From assembly GCA_963920575.1 (NCBI GenBank), contig OY986973.1, forward strand, positions 8,071,601 through 8,135,600: a DNA stretch of 64,000 nucleotides, read 5' to 3'. Position 1 is the first letter of the stretch. Each line of letters begins with the position of its first letter. The notes under the pieces were generated by a model, which saw only the letters and a program-made list of their open reading frames with translations, made no database searches and had not been told where the DNA came from. Below are positions 9,928 through 21,125 of this stretch, piece after piece. Position numbers and translations under genes: made by a program. The stretch is from Narthecium ossifragum. Its lineage: Eukaryota; Streptophyta; Magnoliopsida; Dioscoreales; Nartheciaceae.

Positions 9928-10366
9928 AAAGAAGATCGATCCTTTGCGACATCCGGGCTAAAATCAAGGGTCCAGATTAATCCAAGTGTGGGTTAATTAG
10001 TGGATATAAATAAGGTTGGGATGTAACTCTAATTATGTGTGCTTGATATCAGAAACCCTAGAGAGAGAGAGGTCTGGGGAGCTTGATAGAAAGTTGGGCA
10101 TTCTAAAGTGAATGTATATGGGAGGGTTGAGAGAGATTTATATGTGAGAGTTGAGAGATAAAGTCTTGTAAATCTCCTACATATTGAAGTTTTCTCTCTT
10201 CCCGTGGTTTTTCCTTTGCGATAATTTACCGGAAGGTTTTCCACGTTAAACTGTTGTCTTCTCCTTGTTCTATTGCTTTCATCTTGGTTTCATCTCCGCC
10301 GAATCCCTAACACAAGACAACATAGAGAAAAGAATCGTCGACCAATGAAGACAATACGCACATTAA

Positions 10367-12172
10367 GGCCTCATTTGGTACGGGGGTTAGGAAAAGTGAG
10401 AATAAGGGATTTTGGGTAAGGAAAAGTGTGAATAAAGTAGTAATTATTACTTGGAATAAGAAAAAATAGAGTGGTAGTGATAAGTCACTAATTATTCATA
10501 ATTAAACCCCTTAAATTACCTTTGTTAGGCATAGAGTGGTTTTCTTTGATGTCATATTGCTTGATTTCAGGTTTAAATAGGTTTTGAGAAGAAATACAAG
10601 AGTTTCGGCTAAGAAGATGAATTTATTTAATAAAGACTGCTTCGTCGCCTGTTAGGAAAATATTCGCCAGATATTCTGTATAAGTCCAAATATTCTGAAA
10701 ATTTAGTACATGATAGAAGACTTCAAGATCTACAATGTTCATGTTGGACACTTTGCGAGATTCCTGATGGTATGATAGCAGAATTCAAGAATACATGAAG
10801 ATACATAAGCTGGAAAGCTGCACCGTCGATGCTGAAGAGAATATTCGCCAAATATTCTTCATTAATTCGAATATTCTGAAATTTTGGAAGATGAAAGAAG
10901 ACTTCCAGATCTAGAACTTTCCTGTTGAAGACTTTCTCAGATTCCGAACAGATTAGCTTCAGAATTGATTACAAATCGGAATTCCGAGTAGGAATTGAAG
11001 AATAAGGAAGCTGATGACGTGGTAGTTATTAACCTAGTCAAACTGGGAAGTCCGATCGATCGGTTTGAGTCCGATCGATCGCTCCGATGACGTCAGCAAC
11101 CCGGAATTTAGGGAAATTAGAGTTTAAGTCCAAATATAACTCCTAATTCCGGGGTTGAGGGTTTCTAATACATAAGAGGGTTATTCCAGCCGAAAATAAT
11201 CATCTTTTGGAGCACTTTTGGAGGAGAAGGTTAGGGTTTTGAAGACGGTGATCTTTCCACGGGGATCGACGGCTTCATCTTCTATACCTATGGCTGATTT
11301 CCAAGAGATGAGTGGCTAGTTTTCTTGTTCTTAGGAATACCATGAAACCCTAGTGTAACTTTTGATCTTTCTTAGTTGGATTTTTGTGAACTTCTCTAAG
11401 TATAATCTCATGAATATGATTTTAATGATTATAGAGTTGAAGGAACAGAGTTCCGTTGACGTATTATTAGTCCTACATGATGATTGTACTTGAGTGTAGA
11501 GATTCAAGAGATAGTTTGCATGTGGTTTGTGATTTACCTTTGAGATAATCTATGCTACGTGAAGATAAGTCATGCTAAGGTCATTAGGAGTAGAATAACT
11601 TAAGATAATGGTAGGACCGAAGATGATTTATGCCAAACAAAGATAGGTTATGCCGTAGGGAACATAAAACCTTCTTTTAGGGATTCGTGTGAGCTTGTAG
11701 CCATACGATCCATAATGCTTAGAGAAGTGATCAAGATGATAACTATGGAAGATTAAGGGTGAAACTAGGGTGAATTGTGTATTTCCTAAGACATCTTTTT
11801 CCATCTGATTAAAACCTTAATATTTTCCTTTGCTTTCTTAGATAATTTCAGTTAGATCAATCTATCATTGAAGTGTTTGGTTTAGATCAAGAGTTTTGAG
11901 AATCGATTTTGGTTTTCCTAGTAATTCCCTGTGGTTCGACTCCGGATTTCACCACTAGTCTACCTAGTAGTATTAGTGATTGAACAAGGATATAAATTTA
12001 AGATTTGATTGAGGTTAGCAACGTTTTAACGACGACGTTTGCGAGCGATCAGTTAGTGGTAAATAGAATATGAATAAATAGATTTTAGTTACTTGGAATA
12101 AGAAAATATGTTTGGGGATAAGTATAGAAATAAGGGGTTTATTCCCCTCTTATTCCCACACCAAACAGACCC
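10367..12172 (+). mobile_element. Tourist-like MITE split by a solo LTR
   Basis: Left end GGCCTCATTTGGT and right end ACCAAACAGACCC form imperfect terminal inverted repeats, flanked by TAA on both sides (10364-10366 and 12173-12175), the PIF/Harbinger target. The sub-terminal GAATAAG-rich sequence is also inverted. Without the nested LTR and its TSD the MITE is about 227 bp, a normal Tourist size, and it encodes nothing. Confidence 0.75.
10478..12051 (+). mobile_element. Solo LTR of gypsy family C (1574 bp) inside the MITE
   Basis: Runs from TGATAAGTCACTAATT to GCGAGCGATCA and matches the LTRs at 40247-41625 and 42030-43341. Flanks GGTAG (10473-10477) and GTTAG (12052-12056) are a 5-bp TSD with one mismatch. 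It contains CCGATCGATCGG-type palindromes near 11050-11085. Confidence 0.8.
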
Positions 12173-12175
12173 TAA

Positions 12176-13560
12176 ATGCTACTCTACGAGGTTTGCTAAC
12201 ACGCGAGCTATGCATTCATCAACCCAAACGTAACATTCATACACTCTTACCTCATGTCTTATCCTTTTGACATTTCACAGAACATCTCATAGTCCATGCA
12301 TATATCATAGGTATTTATCATTTAAACATATCAAGAATAAAGCATACAAGCACTTATCCTAACAGAGCCAAACCATGCATGATATCAATCAATGAACACA
12401 GGGTACACCTTCAACCCATTTAATCTAAACATTTCCAAAGGGCATTACTCCATTGGTTAATCGACAAATGAAGTAGAAACGGACACACAACCGGCCCGAG
12501 GCTTAAACATGATATAATAATACACAATCGAAATAATTAACATGAAATTATAAGAATTGAATAGGAGACGAAACAAAAGGCAATAAAGGATAACAATTTA
12601 ATATTAATTACTAGACAACAACAAAATTCATCTTAGAATTAAATCGAAGGTTCACATTGAAGCCAAACCATTATACATGATCAATTCAACATAAAGTAAA
12701 GGGATTTCAAAATTTATATGACAATATTCTCCTCTGTTTGGCTCCCGATCAGTCGGCATATTGCCCAATTGGTCAGAAGTCCGGAACCTGGAAACTCAAA
12801 CTCCCAGCCGCGTCCAACATTGCAAACATCACCCCGAACAATTCTCAGATTACGTGGACAAAACGGATAGAGCAAAACCGGCAAACCAAGCAAACTACAG
12901 TGAACAAACTGAACAAATCGAATAGAGCAAATCTAGCAAAACCACATATCTATTCTTCAAACTAGAACAACCCAAAGCCCCTGATCAACCCATACACATC
13001 CACATATGTATCTATTCTTCAAAATACATATATAGATATCACTTGACGAAGGCTACTGAAGTAGAAGCTATAAACACATCACGCAACCCAATCACTCGCA
13101 AACATCTCGAGCAATCCACAGAATATGGAAACCTGGTTCTCATCTCTAACGAAGGAAGCATCAAAGGGGAAGGAGACTAAGGATCATGCAAAATCAAAAC
13201 CCCGGCCTCGACCTCAGCCGAACTACCAACCGTCGGCTTCCTCAGTCGATCGGATGGTTGATGGGGCGCGACAAACCTTCGGGAAAAGAATCCAAACCAA
13301 ACACCAAAAGATTCACTGGAAATTGGGAATCTCAAGTATCCGGCCAACCAAGAACATGGGAAAGAAAAAAGGCACAGGGGAGGAAAATCTCATTCAAATC
13401 CAACAAGCCGGCGAAAGGGGAAGCAAAACTCATCAAAGATCCAGATAGAGAGGAAACATCATCTCAATTCAACAAGCCATCCAGATAGAGGGGAAACATC
13501 ATCTCAATTCAGCAAGCCATCGAAAGCCCCCAAAATTGATGGTTGACTAAGGGTTATGGT
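12176..13560. other. Gene-free stretch
   Basis: AT-rich sequence with short random ORFs only. Nothing was recognised except a 40-bp tandem duplication at 13441-13520. Confidence 0.4.
13441..13520 (+). repeat. 40-bp tandem duplication
   Basis: Units 13441-13480 and 13481-13520, each starting CCAGATAGAG, differ at only a few positions. Confidence 0.85.
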
Positions 13561-14560
13561 ACTTCATGGTTAAAAAAACTGTTCACATCTATGGTCGGCA
13601 TTTCATGCATATAAAGAGACTTTTCGAATCCAGGATTTCCAGGACGTTCATAACTGAAGCATCATGCACATATGTTAATCATTGCCCACAAAAGGTTTCA
13701 ATGAGTTTAAGGTCTACTACAGTGAGAAGCAAGCAATCATTGCTAGAATGATGTTAATTCTCCAATCAAAAGATACTTAATGAAACTTATACCATCCCCT
13801 CTGCTCCATGACTATCTTAGCATGGCACCAGATGATTATTGTTTCCCTATTTTTAGCATTGGAAACATAGCCGAATACAAGACCTAATTTCAATTTCCAA
13901 ATCATTATTATTTCTATCATCTATATAGCATTCACTTGCATTGGCTGAGTACCCATAGAGACTCAAACATCCAAGATTTAAAGAATTGTTTTCAGGGTAA
14001 AACATGTTACAGGCCATACATAGATCTAAGCATCCGTTACTTAGTGAGGATTTCACACGACTATGCCCTGTTCTTCACAGTAGAAAGGCCATAATAATAG
14101 CATATAACTGTTTATCCATGTCTTGCCCATTTTATGGTCGATGACATCATAAGGTCCAAATATTATACATACATCGCACTGGAATATGAAGCCTTAGAAT
14201 TGAGTTTTCTTCAATCAACAGATATCAGAAATAAAGCTAAATTTTTTTTCAGTATCCAAGTAAAGCACGAGCACTAGCTCATCTACAATCCAAACAAGCA
14301 ACGTTAAAAAATGTCAACAAGATCAAAACAAACAGATTAGTCATATCATGCTAGGCCAAGATTGAACTCATGTTATCTATTCATACACTCAAACAGCTCT
14401 GAAGTCAATTACTAGCTCTCAAAAGCCATGAATAACACAGAACATGGATGCTTCTCCTTTTTTTACCCTTGAATCACATTGGAATACATGAAGAACTGCT
14501 TCAATCTGCAAATGATAAGAGAACTTAAATATTACAAGTAGAAAAAAAAGTCATAGGCAA
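13561..14560. other. Non-coding stretch downstream of the RPL5 fragment
   Basis: AT-rich sequence in which no exon was recognised on either strand. The minus strand has an acceptor-like TTTGCAG near 14506 followed by about 40 unrecognised bases. Confidence 0.35.
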
Positions 14561-14566
14561 GAAGAC

Positions 14567-14683
14567 CTTAAGATATCCGAATACACGCTTGCCTGTTGTT
14601 GTCCTGACAAGGCCGACATCAAGGAGAGCACGGAAAGGCCTCCTGCTCTCTGCAGGTTCAACAGAGAAATCTTCACCAGTTGC
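14567..14683 (-). pseudogene. RPL5: Ribosomal protein L5 (uL18) exon fragment
   Basis: On the minus strand these 39 codons read [20 protein letters not shown] through [13 protein letters not shown], a near match to the middle of plant cytosolic RPL5, a 60S protein that binds 5S rRNA. The exon is bounded by CAG (complement of 14684-14686) and GTCTTC (complement of 14561-14566). A short piece of the preceding exon lies at 14766-14792. The next exon (GALDGGLDIPHS in the family) was not found, nor was the N-terminal half. With an intron retained this is a genomic fragment, not a retrocopy. It is probably a captured or decayed gene piece. Confidence 0.75.
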
Positions 14684-14765
14684 CTGTCCAAAGGATCACG
14701 AAACATGTTACCCTCCGACCATACCAGAAAAACAATGCGATACTAATGAAAGCTAGTAAGATTAC

Positions 14766-14792
14766 CTCCACATGTCCTTGATATTCTTCATG
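14766..14792 (-). pseudogene. RPL5: Ribosomal protein L5, end of the preceding exon
   Basis: The nine codons HEEYQGHVE match the RPL5 segment just before [10 protein letters not shown] and end at a GTAATC donor in the right phase. About 80 bp of intron separates them from 14683. Upstream, the family sequence LARRVLKM is not recognisable, so the fragment is truncated here. Confidence 0.6.
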
Positions 14793-14795
14793 CGC

Positions 14796-15799
14796 AAATA
14801 ATACCAGTCTTCACATATTTATCTCACCTACAATATGGTATAAGTAATTAGAAACAGCTGGGATTCTTTCCGGATTATCTCATGGCATTGTAATCAGCAA
14901 GGTAAAGCAAATGCATTCTCCAAAATTTACACAGTCTAAGTCCACCAGTGCACCAAGGTTAATGACAATGAGGATAGATAAGTAAATTATCACGCTTAGT
15001 GCTGCATATAAGTTAAAACTAAAAATATGCAGTGTTCCCAGCTTGAAGAAAAGCCAATGAAAAATAAAGAACACTCTGCATTCTCCACTCAAAGCTATTT
15101 GAATGTGAACATATATACCTTAAAGCAATAAGTTCACCATTTTGATTATTATCAAGGAAATAACAGCATTTGAAAAACAGTGGTAACTTGTAGAGAGCAA
15201 GCATAATGCCAAATTGCACTTAATAGCTAAATCTTCTTTTAACTACTACTCCAGTAAGGAGAATTAGCTATATAAGCTCCTTTGGAAAGGTCAGTATCTT
15301 CGCTTTTTAAAGGGAAGAGTATTATGGCCAGGATCTATGCTGCTCTGAATTTTCCATAAAAGAACAAAGTAATATAACCAAAAAAAATGCAAAGTCTATA
15401 TTTTTTAGCTCACACATAATATTACACTAAATGACTTCAGCAATAGAAGAACTTTGAAATGTAATATAAGGCGCTAGACCAGGAAGTTCCTGGCAGGAGT
15501 ACCAATGAACCGGATACAACATATAAATGCATTCTGGAAGATGCTATACTTGCTGAAGGGATCCAAAGATGGTGGAAAACCATAATATGTCAAAATGCCA
15601 GGGATATTGCAGCAAGCTGCTTTCTTTCGCAGTTATGTGACTACATTGGGCTGCATACGCATTCATGTGGCTATTCACGTGGATGTTTGTGTGAAACAAA
15701 TTCACCTATTAATCATAGTCTTACAGCTTTCACTCTAGTATTTTGCTCAAGAGGATATGACAATATAGTCTAAAGTTTGAAACTGATAAATAAGCACAC
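14796..15799. other. Non-coding stretch between gene fragments
   Basis: AT-rich with scattered stops in all frames. No domain or repeat was recognised. Confidence 0.35.
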
Positions 15800-15845
15800 C
15801 TGTACGAACAACAAGAGCTCCAAGTCCGGTAGGATTACCAAATAT
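15800..15845 (-). pseudogene. Molybdenum cofactor sulfurase (ABA3/MOCOS)-like exon fragment
   Basis: On the minus strand 46 bp read IFGNPTGLGALVVRT plus one base, between a TTTGTCTAG acceptor and a GTGTGC donor. This matches the conserved segment (usual form FGYPTGLGALLVR) of the NifS-like domain of MoCo sulfurase, which sulfurates the cofactor of aldehyde oxidase and xanthine dehydrogenase. A second splice-bounded segment at about 15911-15948 (minus) could be a neighbour exon but is weak. No other part of the gene was found. The match is short and the call moderate. Confidence 0.45.
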
Positions 15846-16337
15846 CTAGACAAAAAAAAAGATATCAGTAGAAAATAAGACAGCAAGAATCGCCATGCCC
15901 TCTTTAACCTGCATCAATGACAGCAAGAACCTTAATGCAACCTCAGCTGTAAAACAAGAACAGTTTCTACAATATCAAAGAACCAAAGCTCATTAAGTTG
16001 AACATGTAGGAGGTTCTCATGATATACTCCTCTATCCGCTTGCACTATATTCAAAACAACATGATACTGCATTTTATCTTATGTTGGCCGTTTTGTCACA
16101 TAACCAAGATTCTGTCCTACTATAAAAAGAATGGAAAATCAAGTAAATCTAGCCAGTTTGCTTTATCCACCGAGTCCCTAAAACAGAATAATCAAACAAA
16201 ATTATAAAGCTTGGAAAACAACAATAATTAGATGACAATCATACCTCTCAGCACAACTATTACAAATTATACCACTTGCTCTGACCTACATCTCAACTAT
16301 TACAAATTGTGTCTGATCTTCATAGATTTCTCCCTAA

Positions 16338-17694
16338 CGGCTCGTTTGGTTGCGCAAAAAGGTTGGGAATGGAATGGTCAATTCCCGTGTCAAATCACAT
16401 TCCATTGTTTGGTTGGCACTTAACGTCAGGAATGTAATGCTTCATTCCTGACAAGTTGGGAATAGCCCAATCCCATCTGATAGCTCGGACCGGCTCATTC
16501 CGTTCCGAACGATCGGGGGATTAGAAAATGTAATTACTAAACTACCCTTTGATCACTACCTCTCTCCCTCGTCTCCTCTCCCCTGGCTACCTCTCTCCCT
16601 CTTCTCCTCTTCTCCTCTTCTCCTCTCCTGCGGTTACCTCTCTCCCTCTTCTCCTATCCCTTGGCTATCTCTCTCTCTCTTCTCCTCTCCTCCCCTGTTT
16701 CTCTCCTCCTCCGGCTACCTCTCTCTCTCTTCTCCTCTCCTCCCCTGTTTCTCTCCTCCTCCGGCTACCTCTCTCCCTCTTCTCCTTCGGCTGCCTCTCT
16801 CCCTCTCCTCCTCTCCTCCTCTCCTCCCTTGTTTCTCTCCTCCTCCGGCTACCTCTCTCCCTCTTCTCCTCTCCTGCGGCTACCTCTCTCCCTCTTCTCC
16901 TCTCCCACGGCTACCTCTCTCTTCTCAGCCCGACCCTGTTTCTCTCATCCTCCGACGACCTCTCTCCCGCGCCCGAGCCTATTTCGCTCCTCCCCTGACG
17001 ACCTCTCTCCAACGCCCAAACCCATGTGCATGGTTAGCAACGGCCAAGCCGCTCGCTATTAACCCCTGTTTGGGATTAGGCCAGAGCTCTCTCCCTAGAA
17101 GAGAGAAGAGAGAGAGGAAGGGGCTTTGGGAGACCTCGAATGGGAGGAGGACGCCGGAGGAGAAGCAGATGGGAGGGATTCGTGGAAATCGATCGCCATT
17201 TCTTCAGTTTCTCAAGCATCGAATGTGATACTTCTTGTTCTTGATGAGCTTATATAGAATGCTTCCTCCAATATCTTCGCATCTTTGCATCGATCTTCTG
17301 TTTCGCGAGCATGCTATCTCACTCCTATCAAACTAAGTTCCAACTTTCAATCTCCTTATCGCTCATGTTGGGTGTTTGATGTTGTTGAAGGCTCCGGCTT
17401 TCCATCATTTGGAGCCGCCTTGATCCGATCAGTGACTTGAGTCTCACGAGCATTTGCATGCATCTCATTGTGTTCATGCATGTCTGGCTATTTTAGTCAT
17501 TTGTACTTCATTCCTATTCCATTCCCAGCTTCTGTTTGTATACCAAACACGATAATGCTTCACTCCTATTCCCAATCCTGATATCACAAAATCACTTTGG
17601 CAATAGCCCATTCCACTCTTCATTTCGGTTTTCATTCCATTCCATCTTCCAATCCCATTCTGTCCCCCATTCCTTGTGCGAACCAAACGTGCCG
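16338..17694 (+). mobile_element. PIF/Harbinger-type non-autonomous element (1357 bp)
   Basis: Ends CGGCTCGTTTGGTT and AACCAAACGTGCCG are inverted repeats with one mismatch, flanked by TAA on both sides (16335-16337 and 17695-17697). Sub-terminal GGAATGGAATG sequences are also inverted. The inside holds a CT-rich minisatellite and no transposase. Confidence 0.8.
16549..17000 (+). repeat. CT-rich minisatellite
   Basis: Irregular tandem units built from CTACCTCTCTCCCTCTTCTC with CTCCTCCCCTGTTTCTCTCC inserts. It stays open in two plus-strand frames only because CT-rich repeats lack stops. It lies wholly inside the Harbinger-type element. Confidence 0.85.
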
Positions 17695-17697
17695 TAA

Positions 17698-18521
17698 GTT
17701 CCGCAAACAAATAGGTTACATCTTACATGTAATACATAAACTTTACTTTTTTGTGTGCTTTTAAAGTGGAAATATAAAAACCCCTCCCGTGGAAGAGAAA
17801 CTAAAGAGTTCCTTAAGCATTACAAGATTATAGTTCCAATTATAAAACAGATTTCTTGTTCTCTTTCAATGGAAAATGAAACTCATACCTGCCTCAATAT
17901 GACGGCTTCTTTGGTCTTGTTTGTCCAAAAAGCATTTTTGCAGAAAAAACTCAGTTGCTGTGGAAAATTTGAGTAGGTCTTCAGTGGACGGCAAAAGATT
18001 CCATGAGCTGCGAAGAAAAAATTCCATGAACTGCAAAGAACAGAATTATCATATCCCTCAATAGACAGAAGAATATATGTCGACAACAATAAAGCTCAAT
18101 GCTACAGATTTGACTTATTATTTTCACTCTTCGTCTAGACCCTTCTTGATATTGGAGAAGAGGGTCATTGTTTCATGTTGCATGAGATTGACTAGTGGAA
18201 TCAGGAGGCAGGCCTTCTCTCCAACCCACTACTGGGCAGAATCAAAGAATATCGGCAAGCCCTCTCTTACCAAGCTTGCCTTGGCTGGAATTTAGTACCG
18301 ATTCAAAGAGCCATGCTAGGATAAAAACTGCTAAAGAAGAGCTCATCTAAAAGTTTCCAAAAGGCCGTACATGTAGTCTTGATTGCAAATGTGCAACCCG
18401 GTGTGTCTCACGCTGAATCTCTTCCTTGAAACTTTCTAATGCTTGTACTCAATCTCCTCCAGGCTCTATGACTTCCTGGCCCAAGAAACAGATTTCCTCG
18501 CCCGTGATTGTATCGAAAATG
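17698..18521. other. Gene-free stretch downstream of the PPR gene
   Basis: No coding signal was recognised. The part next to 18522 should hold the PPR 3' UTR, but no polyadenylation signal was assigned with confidence. Confidence 0.4.
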
Positions 18522-21125
18522 CTAACCTTGAGGCTGAGGTAAAAGTTGTCCTCTCTCAACTAAGTGTAGCATTAGCTTGCCTGCCTCATGTGTGCATCCC
18601 TCTAAGACCAGCCTACTGCTCACCTTCTCACACAATTTAACATCAGGAATCAAATTTCTGTAGAACATCCGGCAGGCCACTTTATATGACTGCAAAGGGA
18701 GACCTTTTTTCAGATAACAATCCATCAACATGTAGCATGTCTCGGCGTCAGTTCTTGATGATGTCCTTAATACCTTCCCAAGGATTTTGTATGCCTCATC
18801 AAGTCTTCCAAATCCACAAAGTTTCTCAATGACCTGGTTATATGCAGTTCTAAACTCCTGCCTTGCTAGGAATTTGTCCAGTAACTTGAGCAACTCCTCC
18901 ACTTTGCCCTTCTCACAGTATCTGTGAATAACTGTCCTATATGTAACAGGCGTAGGAACAATACCCCTCTTGAGCATCTTTTTAGCAAGTTCTGTTGCTT
19001 CTTCAAATCTTCCTTTCCTTCCCAATGCATCAATTACCACGGTGTAAGTTACAACATCTGGATGTCTATTACTCAAATACATATCATCCAACAAAGACAG
19101 CACAGACTCCAAATCACCCTGTTGACAAAATCCATGAATTATGGTGGTAAAGTTTACCACGTTAACAGCACAGCCCTTGCTTTGACACTCCTCCATGAAA
19201 TTCTTAGCTTCGGCTGCCTTCTGTTCCTTGCACAGTGCGTGAATGAGTAAATTAATCTCAGCAGTAGTCGGAAAGAAACCATTCCTTATCATCTGCATAA
19301 CCAATTCACAGGCCTCAGTCAATCTCCCTTCCCTACGAAGTCCATGAATGACAACACTGTATGTAATAGCGTTTGGAGTCCACCATTCCTGTTCGCTCTT
19401 ATTCAACATATCTCTCGCCTCTAATGAGCTCCCGATTCTACACATCCCATTTAACAAGGCAGTGTGAGTAACAGAATTAGGCTTGCAACCATGCCTATAC
19501 ATATGCTTCAACACCTTTCTCGCTTGATCTATCTTGCCTATCCGACAAAACCCGTTAATTACTGCAGTGTAAGTCACTACATCAGGGAGGATGCCCTTTG
19601 ACAGCATCTCGCTTACAATCTCTTTGGCCTCATCCATCCTTCCGTCCAGACAAAATGAATGCACAATCGCACTATAACCTACCTTATCAACTCGAAATCC
19701 TCTCTCTTCGGATTCCCTCAAAAACTGAAGAGCTTCATCTGCATGACCATTCTTCGAGAGCACATGTATAACACTATTATAGGTAACCTGATCAGGAATC
19801 AAATCAGAATCAGTTGTCATCTTCACCAGTAACTCTTTAACTTCTTGAATCCTATTCTCCTTACATAAGAAACTCATCACTGTGTAGTAGCTGATCTTGT
19901 CGGGTGGACAACCTTTGTATGGCATTTCCCCAATCATCTTCAATGCATCATTGACATGGTTCCTGTCACAGAATCCTTTGATCAAGCAATTGAATGTCAC
20001 CACATCAGGAGCAATCCCGACCCTTTGCATCCGGTCGAAGAACATTAAAGCCTTCTCCAACCGATTTGCCATGATAAGAACATGGATGGCCACGTTACAA
20101 ATGGACAATTCTGGGGCGCACCCATCTTTCTGCATCAAATTCAAGACTCTCATTGCACTCCGCAGCTTTCCAGCCCGACTATATGAAACCATCAAATGTG
20201 CAAAGTCTTCCACCCGCCGGCTAATCCCTCGGCGAATCATTAGCCTCATGATCCGCCGTGAAGACACACAAAGCTTGGTCTTGCTGAGCACTTCGAGCAT
20301 AGTATGGTAAGCCTCGGGTGGATGACGGTAGCGCCATTGGCGGTCACCCCAGTAGAAAAAGTTCACAGCCATACGCTCATCAGACTGCAAGCGGAGTACG
20401 GCGGACAGCTGTCGAGGATTGAGGGTTCTGAGCAAATGCCGGAGCTCCGCCTCGAGCTTTCGGTCCCAAGCATCGTGGAGGTCAATCAGCCTGCAAGTGT
20501 TTCTCACCATAGGGTGCCTGGATTCATCTTTTCGGTCATCTTCGGTGGCCAAAGCTTCTTCTTTTCTTGCAGGGGTTTTATCAAACAACTCGAGGACACC
20601 AAAATCATCGCCACCGTCGCAATTTTCTGCTTCCATTTCATTATCGGATTCCTCACTATCGCAAAAATGGCTACTTTCTCCAAACTGGGCGCCCAAGATT
20701 AGATTTTGATCGCCGTTATGTGCTCCATTATGAGCCGATGCCTTCCTCCCATTATTAATCCGTTGGGTTTGCTCTAAAAGACCTCTAAAACCACCAAAAG
20801 GCCCACTTCTCTCGGCCGCAATTTCAAGTTCTTCACGGGCATCTCCAAGAGTGCCCAAAGTAGCGTTGGGCTTAGGATCATCGGCAGATGAGAAAAAGAT
20901 GGGATTTTTTACCGAATAATGGCGAGCAATCGAATCAAAGCGTGGTTTAACAACGACCTCCACGCTTCTTGGATTGAGATACTTTCGAAATGGCGGGGAA
21001 GTCATCGACCTCGGAACCTTATTTAGGGTTTTATTCATCCTATTTGTGATCAACGGCAATTCAGGGAAGGGGAAGCTATACTCGTTGTCATTACCTCCGC
21101 AGTCCGCAGAGCCCGGGAGTTTCAT
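18522..21125 (-). CDS. P-class pentatricopeptide repeat (PPR) protein, 867 aa
   Basis: This single uninterrupted ORF is typical of intronless plant PPR genes. Residues about 270-830 form roughly 15 tandem 35-residue PPR motifs of the P type (recurring patterns such as PDVVTYTAVINGFCRIGKID). No E, DYW or SMR domain follows; it ends shortly after the last repeat (QLLPQPQG). P-class PPRs bind specific organelle RNAs and act in their processing, stability or translation. The long N-terminal part is acidic (about 160-215). The first Met gives an acidic start, while Met30 at 21038 begins a basic Ser/Arg stretch (MNKTLNKVPRSM) that looks like a mitochondrial presequence, so Met30 may be the true start. 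Target and exact orthologue are not identified. Confidence 0.93.
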   Translation of the reverse strand: MKLPGSADCGGNDNEYSFPFPELPLITNRMNKTLNKVPRSMTSPPFRKYLNPRSVEVVVKPRFDSIARHYSVKNPIFFSSADDPKPNATLGTLGDAREELEIAAERSGPFGGFRGLLEQTQRINNGRKASAHNGAHNGDQNLILGAQFGESSHFCDSEESDNEMEAENCDGGDDFGVLELFDKTPARKEEALATEDDRKDESRHPMVRNTCRLIDLHDAWDRKLEAELRHLLRTLNPRQLSAVLRLQSDERMAVNFFYWGDRQWRYRHPPEAYHTMLEVLSKTKLCVSSRRIMRLMIRRGISRRVEDFAHLMVSYSRAGKLRSAMRVLNLMQKDGCAPELSICNVAIHVLIMANRLEKALMFFDRMQRVGIAPDVVTFNCLIKGFCDRNHVNDALKMIGEMPYKGCPPDKISYYTVMSFLCKENRIQEVKELLVKMTTDSDLIPDQVTYNSVIHVLSKNGHADEALQFLRESEERGFRVDKVGYSAIVHSFCLDGRMDEAKEIVSEMLSKGILPDVVTYTAVINGFCRIGKIDQARKVLKHMYRHGCKPNSVTHTALLNGMCRIGSSLEARDMLNKSEQEWWTPNAITYSVVIHGLRREGRLTEACELVMQMIRNGFFPTTAEINLLIHALCKEQKAAEAKNFMEECQSKGCAVNVVNFTTIIHGFCQQGDLESVLSLLDDMYLSNRHPDVVTYTVVIDALGRKGRFEEATELAKKMLKRGIVPTPVTYRTVIHRYCEKGKVEELLKLLDKFLARQEFRTAYNQVIEKLCGFGRLDEAYKILGKVLRTSSRTDAETCYMLMDCYLKKGLPLQSYKVACRMFYRNLIPDVKLCEKVSSRLVLEGCTHEAGKLMLHLVERGQLLPQPQG

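Larger units (their letters stand above)
5798..10312 (+). mobile_element. Internally deleted Ty1/copia element with nested insertion
   Basis: The element has TG...CA termini and a perfect TSD CAAGA (5793-5797 and 10313-10317). Its 5' LTR spans 5798-6418, a tRNA-iMet primer site begins at 6421, a gag-like reading frame follows, and a purine tract at about 7660-7671 precedes the 3' LTR that begins at 7672. Protease, integrase, reverse transcriptase and RNase H are absent, so it is a non-autonomous deletion derivative. The 3' LTR is split by a 1970-bp solo LTR. Confidence 0.9.
7672..10312 (+). repeat. 3' LTR of copia element 2, split by a solo LTR
   Basis: LTR sequence runs 7672-7917, is interrupted at 7918-9887 and resumes at 9888-10312 up to CCTAACA. 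Without the insert it is about 666 bp, slightly longer than the 5' LTR because a segment with the GGATCGATCC motif is duplicated near 7805-7860. Confidence 0.9.

Noticed and set aside
13125..13488. Two overlapping ORFs of about 100 codons
   Set aside because: Low-complexity Lys/Gln/Ser peptides that cross a 40-bp tandem duplication; no family recognised.
16549..17062. Two long overlapping ORFs (149 and 133 codons)
   Set aside because: They are a product of the CT-rich minisatellite, which lacks stop codons; the peptides are Ser/Leu/Pro repeats.
12176..18300. Helitron borders around the captured exons
   Set aside because: No convincing 5' TC / 3' hairpin-CTRR pair was found by eye, so the carrier is left unassigned.
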